Shown here one piece after another: positions 43,741 to 52,420 of a DNA stretch of 64,000 nucleotides. Both the position numbers and the translations under genes were made by a program. Within the stretch, counting starts at the first letter, position 1. Each line of letters starts with the position of its first letter. The notes beneath the pieces are model-generated. The model was not told the origin of the DNA. It saw only the letters and a program-made list of their open reading frames with translations, and searched no databases. This stretch comes from Sediminibacterium goheungense (GTDB lineage Bacteria; Bacteroidota; Bacteroidia; Chitinophagales; Chitinophagaceae): positions 620,001 to 684,000 of the forward strand of contig NZ_SNWP01000011.1 in the NCBI RefSeq assembly GCF_004361915.1. The letters run 5' to 3'.

Positions 43741-44274
43741 ATGCAGGCATTAACAAACAGGTCACAGGGAGTAAGCCGGAAGCCCATGAGTTTCATGGAG
43801 CGGCTATATATTCCTGCTATTCTGAAAGGTATGGCCATTACATTCAGCCATATATTCAAAAAGAAACCGACCATCCGTTATCCGGAACAAAAACGTCCAT
43901 TCAGCCCTGTATTCAGAGGCTTGCATGTGTTAAATCGTGATGAGGAAGGACGTGAGCGTTGCACAGCCTGTGGTCTTTGTGCGGTGGCCTGTCCGGCTGA
44001 AGCCATTACCATGGAAGCCGCTGAGAGATTGCCCAATGAAGAGCATCTGTATCGCGAGGAGAAGTATGCAGCGAAGTATGAGATCAATATGCTGCGTTGC
44101 ATTTTTTGTGGATTATGTGAGGAAGCTTGTCCGAAAGATGCTATATACCTGAGTGAAACATTTGCGCCAGCTAATTATACCAGAAAAGGATTTGTTTACG
44201 GAAAAGAAGAATTGTTGATACCCGATCCCAAAACGAATCCGGAAGGATACGCTGCAGCAAAAGGTTCGAAATAA
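43741..44274 (+). CDS. nuoI: NADH-quinone oxidoreductase subunit I
   Basis: Peripheral-arm subunit with two [4Fe-4S] clusters (N6a, N6b), 177 residues. The ligand sets are CTACGLCAVACPAEA and CIFCGLCEEACPKDA. The N terminus (SFMERLYIPAILKGMAITF) is an amphipathic helix at the membrane. It probably has an internal promoter upstream, which would allow nuoI-N to be transcribed apart from nuoA-H. Confidence 0.97.
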   Translation: MQALTNRSQGVSRKPMSFMERLYIPAILKGMAITFSHIFKKKPTIRYPEQKRPFSPVFRGLHVLNRDEEGRERCTACGLCAVACPAEAITMEAAERLPNEEHLYREEKYAAKYEINMLRCIFCGLCEEACPKDAIYLSETFAPANYTRKGFVYGKEELLIPDPKTNPEGYAAAKGSK

Positions 44275-44284
44275 TGAATAATCG

Positions 44285-44307
44285 GTTACAGCGAGTTGAT
44301 CTGTAAC
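44285..44307 (+). repeat. hairpin before nuoJ
   Basis: GTTACAG pairs with CTGTAAC over a 9-nt loop, between nuoI and nuoJ, ending 28 nt before the nuoJ start. Confidence 0.6.
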
Positions 44308-44335
44308 TTATGATGAAAGCCTAATTAAAACACCA

Positions 44336-44839
44336 ATGAGTATAACTGAAATATTATTCTTTTTTCTTTCTGCACTTGCCATATTCAGTGCTATCATGGT
44401 GCTGGTGAGTCGTAATCCTGTTCATAGCGTACTGTGGCTGATTGCCGTATTCTTTGCCATTTCCGGTCATTATATATTATTGAATGCGCAATTTCTGGCC
44501 ATTGTAAACCTTATCGTTTATGCTGGTGCCATTATGGTATTATTTCTCTTTGTAATCATGTTGATGAACCTGAATAAAGAATCAGAGCGAAATAAACATG
44601 TGTGGATGAAGTTGGCAGGTGCTGTATCGGGTGGCTGTTTTTTAATGGTACTCGTATCGCTTGTTCGTCAGGCAAAAGATTTCCAGGAAAAAACAGCATT
44701 GATGGGAACCGGTGATATCGGACTGATTAAAAACCTGGGTAAAGCATTGTTCAGTGATTTTGTGGTGCCCTTTGAAATCAGTAGCGTTTTGTTCCTGAGT
44801 GCAATGGTGGGTGCAGTGGTAATAGGAAAGAAAGAGTAA
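44336..44839 (+). CDS. nuoJ: NADH-quinone oxidoreductase subunit J
   Basis: A 167-residue membrane subunit with five predicted membrane segments. The family signature lies in TM1-TM3: MVLVSRNPVHSVLWLIAVFF, then VNLIVYAGAIMVLFLFVIML with the pi-bulge region of TM3. Last helix SVLFLSAMVGAVVIGKKE. Confidence 0.96.
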   Translation: MSITEILFFFLSALAIFSAIMVLVSRNPVHSVLWLIAVFFAISGHYILLNAQFLAIVNLIVYAGAIMVLFLFVIMLMNLNKESERNKHVWMKLAGAVSGGCFLMVLVSLVRQAKDFQEKTALMGTGDIGLIKNLGKALFSDFVVPFEISSVLFLSAMVGAVVIGKKE

Positions 44840-44840
44840 C

Positions 44841-44915
44841 AGGCGAATAGCCTATGGCAAATAGGTTATAAAAATAAAATAATCACCGGCGATAAGCCAT
44901 GAACTATAAGCTAAA
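44841..44915. repeat. TAGCCTATGG word hairpin between nuoJ and nuoK
   Basis: ATAGCCTAT pairs with ATAGGTTAT (one G:T) at the left, and GATAAGCCATGAACTATAAG follows at the right. Shares words with the loci at 12625 and 29800. It fills the gap from the nuoJ stop to just before nuoK. Confidence 0.7.
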
Positions 44916-44918
44916 AAT

Positions 44919-45254
44919 ATGCCGATACAATATTATATCTATCTGAGCCTTGCATTATTCAGCATTGGTATTATAGGAGTGTTAACACGCCGTAATGCTA
45001 TTATTGTTTTTATGTGTATTGAATTAATGCTGAATGCAGTAAACTTATTACTGGTGGCTTTTTCAAAAATGCATCATGGTATAGCGCTTGCAACAGATCC
45101 GGCTACTACAGCCGGTATCGACGGACAATTATTTGTATTTTTTATTATGGTGGTTGCGGCTGCTGAAGTGAGTGTTGGATTGGCTATTATCGTTATGATG
45201 TACAGAAATGTACATTCAGTAGATATTAACTTTTTGAATCGTTTAAAAAACTAA
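44919..45254 (+). CDS. nuoK: NADH-quinone oxidoreductase subunit K
   Basis: MrpC-like membrane subunit with three helices, 111 residues. [20 protein letters not shown] contains the conserved membrane glutamate of TM2, and [20 protein letters not shown] that of TM3; both belong to the proton path. Confidence 0.97.
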   Translation: MPIQYYIYLSLALFSIGIIGVLTRRNAIIVFMCIELMLNAVNLLLVAFSKMHHGIALATDPATTAGIDGQLFVFFIMVVAAAEVSVGLAIIVMMYRNVHSVDINFLNRLKN

Positions 45255-45323
45255 TTCCTGAAAAGGAATCATTGTTGATCCCATCTCAGAAATGAGATAA
45301 AAATGGTCCCGTCTCAGGCGGGA
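45254..45323 (+). repeat. three consecutive hairpins before nuoL
   Basis: ATTCCT-GAAA-AGGAAT (45254-45269), ATCTCA-GAAA-TGAGAT (45283-45298), and TCCCG...CGGGA (45307-45323). The first two are perfect 6-bp stems with GAAA tetraloops. The third ends 8 nt before the preferred nuoL ATG. Confidence 0.75.
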
Positions 45324-45331
45324 TGAAGGCT

Positions 45332-47254
45332 ATGAGTAAACTTGTTTATCTGGTACCACTTTTCCCTCTGATCGGTTTTCTGATCAATGGACTGGGGAGA
45401 AAAGCACTGTCAAAATCAATGATCAGTATCGTTGGTTGCGGAGTAATGCTTGCATCTTTTGTGGTGAGCTTATTGATATTCTTTGATGTTAAGGAACACG
45501 GGGCTACAGTAGTCAACCTGTTCTCATTTATTAAAGCGTATAGCTTCCAGATTCCTTTTGCGTTTCAGGTAGATCAGCTGTCATCATTGTTTCTCCTGAT
45601 TATAACAGGAATCGGGTTTCTAATTCATCTGTATTCTGCTGCCTACATGCATGAAGAAGAAGAGCAGCATTTCGGAAGATATTTTGCTTATCTCAACCTG
45701 TTTGTGTTCTCCATGTTATTGCTTGTATTAGGTAGTAACTATGTTATCATGTTTATTGGCTGGGAAGGTGTTGGTTTGTGTTCTTATCTCTTGATTGGTT
45801 ATTGGTTTAAAAATGACCAATATAACTATGCGGCCAAAAAAGCATTTGTAATGAACCGTATAGGTGATCTTGGTTTCCTGTTAGCTGTTTTCTGGCTTCT
45901 TTTCAAATTGGGTACAGTTTCTTATGGAGAAGTTTTTGCCAGCGTCGATAAGTTGTCTGCTTTTGATATTACAGCTATTACCTTGTTATTATTTGTGGGT
46001 GCAATGGGTAAGAGTGCTCAGTTACCACTCTACACATGGTTGCCCGATGCTATGGCGGGTCCAACACCCGTATCGGCTCTGATACACGCTGCGACCATGG
46101 TTACTGCGGGTATTTATATGATAGCCAGAAGTAATATTCTTTATACGCTGGCACCTGTTTCACAAACTGTGGTTTCCATCGTTGGTCTGGCAACGGCCAT
46201 ATTTGCCGCTACTATTGCATTAAAACAAAACGATATTAAAAAAGTATTGGCTTACTCAACGGTAAGTCAGTTAGGTTATATGTTTCTGGGTCTGGGTGTA
46301 GGTGCCTATACGGGAGCCGTGTTTCATGTAATGACACATGCTTTCTTTAAAGCCTTGTTGTTCCTGGGTGCTGGTTCTGTGATCCATGCCATGCATCATG
46401 AACAGGATATTCGCAAGATGGGTGGTCTCAAGAAGCATATGCCCATTACACATATCACTTTCCTGCTGGCTTGTCTGGCAATTGCGGGTATACCTCCTTT
46501 TTCCGGATTCTTCTCAAAAGATGAAATCTTAATGGCAGCCTATAATAGCAATCCTCTTTATTATTATGTAGGATTAGGTGGTGCATTGATGACTGCTTTC
46601 TATATGTTCCGTTTATATACCATGACTTTTCTGGGTTCGTTCAGAGGAACGCATGAGCAGGAACATCATCTGCACGAGAGCCCTTCGGCCATGACGATCC
46701 CATTGATTGTACTGGCAGTATTATCGGTTGTAGGAGGTTTTGTAGGTATTCCTGAAGTGTTTGCTACAGATGCACATAGTCTTGAACACTTCCTTGCACC
46801 AATTTTTGCAGAATCAACAAAATTGGCCCATGCGCATCACCTAACTCATACGCAGGAATATATTATGATGGGTGTGTCTACTGCACTTATCATCGGCATA
46901 ATATTATTTGCTGTGTCGAAATTTAAAAAAGCTACCAGCGAAGAAACGCAAAGCAGCGGCATTTCGAAGCTGCTCGAAAACAAATGGTATGTAGATGAGA
47001 TATATGATGCAATTATTGTAAAACCATTGCATGCTTTCTCAGGATTTCTGAAGAATATCATTGAAAAAAGCGGTATAGATGGAGCTGTGAATGGTGTAGG
47101 CAAACTGGTAGGTTACGGCTCAAGACAGTTAAGATTATTGCAAAGTGGGCAGGTCGGTAATTATTTGTTGATTATGGTGATGATCATGATTGTATTTGTA
47201 TTAATCTGGTTCAATGACCTAAGCATAATGAATTTTCTGAAAAAAATATTTTAA
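45332..47254 (+). CDS. nuoL: NADH-quinone oxidoreductase subunit L
   Basis: Distal antiporter-like proton pump of complex I, 640 residues. The start at 45332 (MSKLVYLVPLFPLIGF) is preferred; an ATG three codons upstream overlaps a hairpin. Signatures include MFIGWEGVGLCSYLLIGYWF with the TM5 glutamate, GKSAQLPLYTWLPDAMAGPT with the TM7 lysine region, PVSALIHAATMVTAGIYMI and KALLFLGAGSVIHAMHHEQD. The C terminus has the lateral amphipathic helix and last membrane anchor (NYLLIMVMIMIVFVLIWF). Confidence 0.96.
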   Translation: MSKLVYLVPLFPLIGFLINGLGRKALSKSMISIVGCGVMLASFVVSLLIFFDVKEHGATVVNLFSFIKAYSFQIPFAFQVDQLSSLFLLIITGIGFLIHLYSAAYMHEEEEQHFGRYFAYLNLFVFSMLLLVLGSNYVIMFIGWEGVGLCSYLLIGYWFKNDQYNYAAKKAFVMNRIGDLGFLLAVFWLLFKLGTVSYGEVFASVDKLSAFDITAITLLLFVGAMGKSAQLPLYTWLPDAMAGPTPVSALIHAATMVTAGIYMIARSNILYTLAPVSQTVVSIVGLATAIFAATIALKQNDIKKVLAYSTVSQLGYMFLGLGVGAYTGAVFHVMTHAFFKALLFLGAGSVIHAMHHEQDIRKMGGLKKHMPITHITFLLACLAIAGIPPFSGFFSKDEILMAAYNSNPLYYYVGLGGALMTAFYMFRLYTMTFLGSFRGTHEQEHHLHESPSAMTIPLIVLAVLSVVGGFVGIPEVFATDAHSLEHFLAPIFAESTKLAHAHHLTHTQEYIMMGVSTALIIGIILFAVSKFKKATSEETQSSGISKLLENKWYVDEIYDAIIVKPLHAFSGFLKNIIEKSGIDGAVNGVGKLVGYGSRQLRLLQSGQVGNYLLIMVMIMIVFVLIWFNDLSIMNFLKKIF

Positions 47255-47279
47255 CCGCATTGCGCGATAAAGCATATTT

Positions 47280-48713
47280 ATGATTCCAGTTTTTTTGATA
47301 TTACTTCCTTTACTCACCGGCATAGTTGGGTTCTTTATTAAAGAGGCCAATGCTGCAAAAGGATGGGCATTATTATCTGCGGTCTTAACACTGGTAGTAG
47401 CCGTAGCTGGCATTTATTTTTATCCATCTGCACAGCAGTCATTCGATGCTGCATGGTTACCTGCATTGGGTAGCCGGTTTACCTTATCCATGGATGGGAT
47501 GAGTAAAATGCTTGTATTGCTTACGGCTATCTCATTCCCACTCATTTTTCTGGCCACTTATAAAAACAATTATAAGAACACGGGTGCATTTTATGCATTG
47601 ATGATGCTTACACAGGCAGGTCTTATGGGTGTATTTGTGGCGAATGACGCATTGTTGTTTTATTTCTTTTGGGAACTGGCCCTTATTCCCGTTTATTTCC
47701 TCTGCTCTTTATGGGGAGGTGAAAAAAGAATTGCTGCAACATTTAAATTCTTTATTTATACATTCATAGGCTCACTGATGATGCTGGCTGGAATTCTCTA
47801 TGTTTATTTCCAAACAGCGGATCATTCATTTGCATGGCAGTCATTTTATTCAGTTCAAATGCCTCCTGCACAGCAGTCGCTGATTTTCTGGTTATTTTTT
47901 GTGGCATTTGCCATTAAAATGCCCATATTCCCCTTTCATACCTGGCAGCCGGATGCCTATGAACAATCGCCAACAGCTACAACAATGGTACTGAGTGGGG
48001 TAATGGTGAAGATGGGGATTTTTGCAGTCATCAAATGGTTACTGCCTTTCTTCCCTGCTGCTGCTGATAAATATGCACAGGTTATCATTATTCTGTCTGT
48101 AGTGGGTATGTTATATGCATCTCTCATTGCCATCAGACAAGACGATGTAAAAAGGCTGATTGCCTATTCATCTATCGCCCATATCGGCCTTATGAGTGCT
48201 ACACTCTTCACGAATAGTAGAGTTGGTCTTGAAGGTGTGATGATACAAATGTTCAACCATGGTGTAAATGTAATTGGTCTGTGGATTGTAGCCGATGCCA
48301 TCGAACAACAACTGGGTACGAGAAAATTCAGTGATTTAGGTGGACTGGCACAAAAGGCACCTGCACTGGCCATTATGTTGGTGGTGATGGCTTTTGCAAA
48401 TATCGCATTGCCATTAACCAATGCCTTTATCGGAGAATTTCTGATGTTTAATGGCTTGTTCAGCTACAACATATGGATCGCTGCCATTGCGGGTATCAGC
48501 ATTATTTTGGGTGCAGTTTATACCCTGAATATGGTACAGAAAATATTTTATGGTAATACTAATGCAGCAACAGAAAATGCTGTAGATATTTCAGGCAATA
48601 TCAAACTGGCATTAGTGGTATTGGTAGTGATCATTATTGCACTTGGGGTATATCCTCAGCCAATGATGGATCTTACCAGGGATGCAGTTGGTGCTGCTAT
48701 GGCTGGAAAATAA
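47280..48713 (+). CDS. nuoM: NADH-quinone oxidoreductase subunit M
   Basis: Second antiporter-like proton pump, 477 residues with about 14 membrane segments. FFWELALIPVYFLCSLWGGE has the conserved TM5 glutamate; AIKMPIFPFHTWQPDAYEQS and PTATTMVLSGVMVKMGIFAV carry the TM7/TM8 signature. Starts 25 nt after nuoL; the gap has no convincing hairpin. Confidence 0.97.
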   Translation: MIPVFLILLPLLTGIVGFFIKEANAAKGWALLSAVLTLVVAVAGIYFYPSAQQSFDAAWLPALGSRFTLSMDGMSKMLVLLTAISFPLIFLATYKNNYKNTGAFYALMMLTQAGLMGVFVANDALLFYFFWELALIPVYFLCSLWGGEKRIAATFKFFIYTFIGSLMMLAGILYVYFQTADHSFAWQSFYSVQMPPAQQSLIFWLFFVAFAIKMPIFPFHTWQPDAYEQSPTATTMVLSGVMVKMGIFAVIKWLLPFFPAAADKYAQVIIILSVVGMLYASLIAIRQDDVKRLIAYSSIAHIGLMSATLFTNSRVGLEGVMIQMFNHGVNVIGLWIVADAIEQQLGTRKFSDLGGLAQKAPALAIMLVVMAFANIALPLTNAFIGEFLMFNGLFSYNIWIAAIAGISIILGAVYTLNMVQKIFYGNTNAATENAVDISGNIKLALVVLVVIIIALGVYPQPMMDLTRDAVGAAMAGK

Positions 48714-48741
48714 AGAGAACAATTATTTTGATTATTCACGA

Positions 48742-48787
48742 GTAAAAGTGGAAACGCTTTTACCCAAAATTCCCGCAGGGGATTTGG
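48742..48787 (+). repeat. two hairpins before nuoN
   Basis: GTAAAAGTG-GAAA-CGCTTTTAC (9 bp, one T:G, 48742-48763) and AAATTCCC-GCA-GGGGATTT (8 bp, one T:G, 48767-48785). The second ends 6 nt before the nuoN start codon. Confidence 0.75.
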
Positions 48788-48791
48788 TTAT

Positions 48792-50177
48792 ATGAACGCA
48801 ATTATATTATCAGCATTATTGGGTGTGGTTATGATGTTCAGTGGCATCGTAACAAATAATAAGTCTGTATTAAAATATATAGCAGCAGTAGGTCTGTTGT
48901 TATTAATCGCGGCAAACCTGCTCGATACCTATGCTTTATTCAAAATAAACATCAATACCCACGGGTTGCTGAGTTTTGAAAAATTCGGTTTGTATTTTAA
49001 TACCCTGGCTTTTGGGGCCACTTTCATTTATGTATGTTTGAGTGGAAGAGATGTTGAAAATGCAGGTATTAATGTAGCTGAATATTTTGCGCTCATATTC
49101 TTTGTATTGTGTGGTGTAAGTATTTTATCAGGATTTAATGGTCTATTGATGTTATTTCTTGGTATTGAGATTTTATCTATCCCTCTATACATATTAACCG
49201 GAGCTGATAAACGTAACCTGAAAAGTAATGAAGCCTCGCTTAAATACTTTCTCATGGGGTCTTTTACTACAGGTATCATGTTAATGGGAATTGCACTGGT
49301 GTATGGTGCTACAGGATCTTTTGGGTTAGAAGCACCACCTGTTATACCAACAACAGGTGTCATTAATCCATCTTTTCTGCAGGTGGCAGGCTTGTTATTA
49401 CTATTTGTAGCCATGGCATTTAAAGTATCTGCGGCCCCTTTTCATTTCTGGACACCAGATGTATACGACGGTGCGCCGAGTGTATTTACTTCCTTCATGG
49501 CTACCATCGTGAAAGCGGCAGGTTTTATCGCCTTTATCCGTCTGTTCCAGCATCAGTCAGTTGTATTAGGGCCATCATGGAAAATTATTTTATCTTTTGT
49601 TATCATTGCTACACTTCTTATTGGAAATATTACGGCTGTGTTTCAGCAAAGTGTGAAAAGGATGCTGGCCTATTCCAGTATAGCACAGGCAGGTTTTATG
49701 CTTTTTGCCCTGTTTGCAGGGAACGATTTATCAAGAGAAGGTATTATCCTCTACAGCGTAGCTTATAGTTTAGCAACAATTGGTATTTTTGCTGTGTTGA
49801 TTAAAATGTCTGATTATACTTTTGACGGATTTAATGGCCTTGCCAAAAAACAACCTGTTTTGGCTTTTGCCACTACTATATTTCTGTTATCCCTTGCCGG
49901 TATTCCTTTAACCGCAGGTTTCTTTGCAAAATATTATATGCTGGCAGCTGTGGTAAAAGAAGGCGGTGCCCTGTGGCTGGTTATCATTGCACTTTTCTTT
50001 GCAGCTGTGAGCGTGTACTATTATTTCAAAGTAATACAGGCTATGTACTTTAAAGAGGGTGATGCTGAAACAGCTGAGGTGACCGGTGCTTTTAAAACCG
50101 GTCTCATTTTACTGGCTGCACTGGTTATTCTGGTAGGTATTTGGCCATCATCTGTGCTGAACTGGTTATATTTTTAA
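48792..50177 (+). CDS. nuoN: NADH-quinone oxidoreductase subunit N
   Basis: Third antiporter-like subunit, 461 residues, about 14 membrane segments. FLGIEILSIPLYILTGADKR has the TM5 glutamate, and FKVSAAPFHFWTPDVYDGAP followed by SVFTSFMATIVKAAGFIAFI is the TM7/TM8 signature with catalytic lysines. Last gene of the nuo cluster; no clear rho-independent terminator follows in the 75-nt gap. Confidence 0.96.
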   Translation: MNAIILSALLGVVMMFSGIVTNNKSVLKYIAAVGLLLLIAANLLDTYALFKININTHGLLSFEKFGLYFNTLAFGATFIYVCLSGRDVENAGINVAEYFALIFFVLCGVSILSGFNGLLMLFLGIEILSIPLYILTGADKRNLKSNEASLKYFLMGSFTTGIMLMGIALVYGATGSFGLEAPPVIPTTGVINPSFLQVAGLLLLFVAMAFKVSAAPFHFWTPDVYDGAPSVFTSFMATIVKAAGFIAFIRLFQHQSVVLGPSWKIILSFVIIATLLIGNITAVFQQSVKRMLAYSSIAQAGFMLFALFAGNDLSREGIILYSVAYSLATIGIFAVLIKMSDYTFDGFNGLAKKQPVLAFATTIFLLSLAGIPLTAGFFAKYYMLAAVVKEGGALWLVIIALFFAAVSVYYYFKVIQAMYFKEGDAETAEVTGAFKTGLILLAALVILVGIWPSSVLNWLYF

Positions 50178-50252
50178 CCGCTCTTCACTTTTTTCAGCAT
50201 AGTCTGTACCTGAGAGGTTTTCTCCACTATCTTTATAGGAAGAAGTTCCTTT

Positions 50253-51533
50253 ATGAAGGGCATGACCATTTTTGATTCATTCTCATTAGCATGGCGCACC
50301 GTTCGCAGTAATAAATTGCGTACCGGTATCACTGTGGCCATTATTGCATTTGGTATCATGGCACTAATAGGTATTATTACCGCTATAGAAGCTATGAATC
50401 AAAGCCTGAAAGAGAGTTTTTCGTCGATGGGAGCCAATGCTTTTAATATCCGTTTTAAAGATTCAAGGGTAAGGTTTGGCAATAATTCTGATCTCAAAAA
50501 AACCACACGCGGTAAGAAAGAAAAAAAATCAAATCTGGATAAACCCATTCAACGGGAAGAAGCCGAATATTTCAGGGATAATTTCCATTTTCCATCGGCA
50601 TTGGTAAGTATCTACAGAAGAGGACCTGGTGGACAGGAGATAAATTACAGGGATAAAAAAACCAATCCGCAGATCGTTGTATGGGGTGGTGATGAAAATT
50701 ACCTGGCTGTTACCGGATATACTATTGAAGCAGGAAGAAACCTGAATGCACTGGATCAGCAGAGCGGAAGAAATGTATGTTTAATCGGCAGTAATGTTGC
50801 TAAAACACTATTTGGAAACAGCCCGGAAAAAAGTATTGATAAAATTATAAGAGTAGGAGGTTTGCCTTATCGGGTAATTGGTTTATTGAAAAGCAAAGGA
50901 TCCAGCGCCATGCTTCGCCAGGATGATGTGGTGGTTACCACCTATACCAATATCAGACATTTTCAAAACGTTAGTAAATCATATCTGGTAGGTGTTATGG
51001 TTAGTAATGTGAATGAGCTTGAACCAGCTAGTGGTGTAGCTACATCTGTGTTTAGGTCTGTAAGAAAGCTTCAACCCATTGAGGAAGATAATTTTGTAAT
51101 AGAGAAGAGCGATAAATTCGCTGAAATGTTTATTGGTTTTCTGAGTAGTATTACAGGATCAGCGGGTGCCATTGGTTTGATTACTTTGATTGGTGCTGCC
51201 ATTGGTTTGATGAATATTATGCTGGTAGCCGTGAATGAGCGAACTAAAGAAGTAGGATTGATTAAGGCGATTGGAGGTAAAAGTAAAAATGTGCGTCAGC
51301 AGTTCTTATTTGAAAGTATGATCATCAGTATCCTTGGAGCCATTTTTGGCATTATCCTCGGCGTTTTGGTTGGAAACCTTTTCGGTCTGGTACTTAAAAC
51401 AGGTTTTTTGGTGCCATGGGCCTGGGTAATAGCAGGAGTGGTTATCTGCTCTGTAGTAGGCTTGGTTGCCGGAATCTATCCTGCCATGAAAGCAGCAAGA
51501 TTAAACCCAATCGTAGCTTTACGTTACGAATAA
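50253..51533 (+). CDS. MacB-like ABC transporter permease
   Basis: A 426-residue FtsX/MacB permease. The N-terminal membrane segment ([20 protein letters not shown]) is followed by a large periplasmic MacB_PCD domain with a charged insert ([16 protein letters not shown]), then three C-terminal segments with [20 protein letters not shown] between the first two, the coupling helix to an ATPase. No ATP-binding subunit gene is adjacent. A second ATG at 50262 is possible. Substrate unknown; members export peptides, lipoproteins or drugs. An imperfect -7 box (TATCTTTA, 50229-50236) suggests its own promoter. Confidence 0.9.
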   Translation: MKGMTIFDSFSLAWRTVRSNKLRTGITVAIIAFGIMALIGIITAIEAMNQSLKESFSSMGANAFNIRFKDSRVRFGNNSDLKKTTRGKKEKKSNLDKPIQREEAEYFRDNFHFPSALVSIYRRGPGGQEINYRDKKTNPQIVVWGGDENYLAVTGYTIEAGRNLNALDQQSGRNVCLIGSNVAKTLFGNSPEKSIDKIIRVGGLPYRVIGLLKSKGSSAMLRQDDVVVTTYTNIRHFQNVSKSYLVGVMVSNVNELEPASGVATSVFRSVRKLQPIEEDNFVIEKSDKFAEMFIGFLSSITGSAGAIGLITLIGAAIGLMNIMLVAVNERTKEVGLIKAIGGKSKNVRQQFLFESMIISILGAIFGIILGVLVGNLFGLVLKTGFLVPWAWVIAGVVICSVVGLVAGIYPAMKAARLNPIVALRYE

Positions 51534-51596
51534 ATAAAGATTCAATGCGTATCTTCCTTACACATCTATTCTCTGCAGTGAATAAAAAGGGCTAAC

Positions 51597-52313
51597 TTAT
51601 TTCTGTTTTGAAAATAACTTCAACTGCTCATTAATATAGTAAAGCAAGTCCTCTTCCGCTGTATGTTTTCTTAACCATTCATAGGAAGGTCTGTATTGTT
51701 GTATAAACTGGTGCAGTTTTTCATCTTTAAAACCTGTCATAGATTGCACCAGTGCTGTATTGAACCGATAGTTGATATAGGCTTCCTTTTCATTGGTTTC
51801 ATAAAACTGCATGGCTTTTCGCTTATTTTTTTCATGCTTAGAGAAGCGATCAATATTCAAAGCAATACCGGCGCCGGAGTTGGCTTGTGATACGGTGGGT
51901 ATGGTATAGTTCGCTATATCCTGCAGAACATCTTTTCTTCTTTCCATACTGTCTAACTGGTATCTGTTCATACCCCTCGCGGTAACCGTAACATTACCCA
52001 GGTCCCGGGCCAGTGGTACCAGAAATGGATATAAAGTATCCTGGCTCAAATAAGTACTATTGTATTGCAGGGTATCAAAAAAATAACCCACAGCTGCGAA
52101 AGAAAGGATATGGTTTTCGCCGACTTCAATCGAAAATCTACCCTTGCCACTGGTCATAACAGTAGTATTGGTATTGATATTTCTCACACTTGCCAATGTA
52201 ATGGGCGCATTCGTAACACTGTCTTTCAGGTATCCTTGTACCATTTTTCTTTTCTGGGCTGTTGCTACTGTTGCGATTGTCATTGCCAGTAAAGCGATGA
52301 AATATTTTCTCAT
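51597..52313 (-). CDS. exported protein with carboxypeptidase-regulatory-like domain
   Basis: A 238-residue protein from the ATG at 52313, which gives signal peptide MRKYFIALLAMTIATVATAQ. Residues about 25-110 form a CarboxypepD_reg-like beta-sandwich (VQGYLKDSVTNAPITLASVR, GKGRFSIEVGENHILSFAAV), as seen at the N terminus of TonB-dependent receptors, but no receptor follows. The C-terminal half is helical and charged, ending YYINEQLKLFSKQK. Function unknown. Preceded by an exact -7 box. Confidence 0.83.
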   Translation of the reverse strand: MRKYFIALLAMTIATVATAQKRKMVQGYLKDSVTNAPITLASVRNINTNTTVMTSGKGRFSIEVGENHILSFAAVGYFFDTLQYNSTYLSQDTLYPFLVPLARDLGNVTVTARGMNRYQLDSMERRKDVLQDIANYTIPTVSQANSGAGIALNIDRFSKHEKNKRKAMQFYETNEKEAYINYRFNTALVQSMTGFKDEKLHQFIQQYRPSYEWLRKHTAEEDLLYYINEQLKLFSKQK

Positions 52314-52326
52314 GCCTGATTTTTTA

Positions 52327-52334
52327 CAAAGGTA
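52327..52334 (-). promoter_or_regulatory. -7 box for the gene at 51597
   Basis: Minus strand TACCTTTG, exact TAnnTTTG, 13 nt before the ATG at 52313. No good -33. Confidence 0.5.
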
Positions 52335-52360
52335 CAGCGAATACAAAAGCACTAGTGATT

Positions 52361-52399
52361 ATTAACAAAAATGCCACTCAGTTTAAGCTGAGTGGCATT
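52361..52399 (-). terminator. terminator of the subtilase gene
   Basis: AATGCCACTCAG (52370-52381) pairs perfectly with CTGAGTGGCATT (52388-52399) over a 6-nt loop; on the minus strand the stem is followed by TTTTTG. Confidence 0.9.
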
Positions 52400-52420
52400 C
52401 AGTTGGTGAAAACGATTGTT

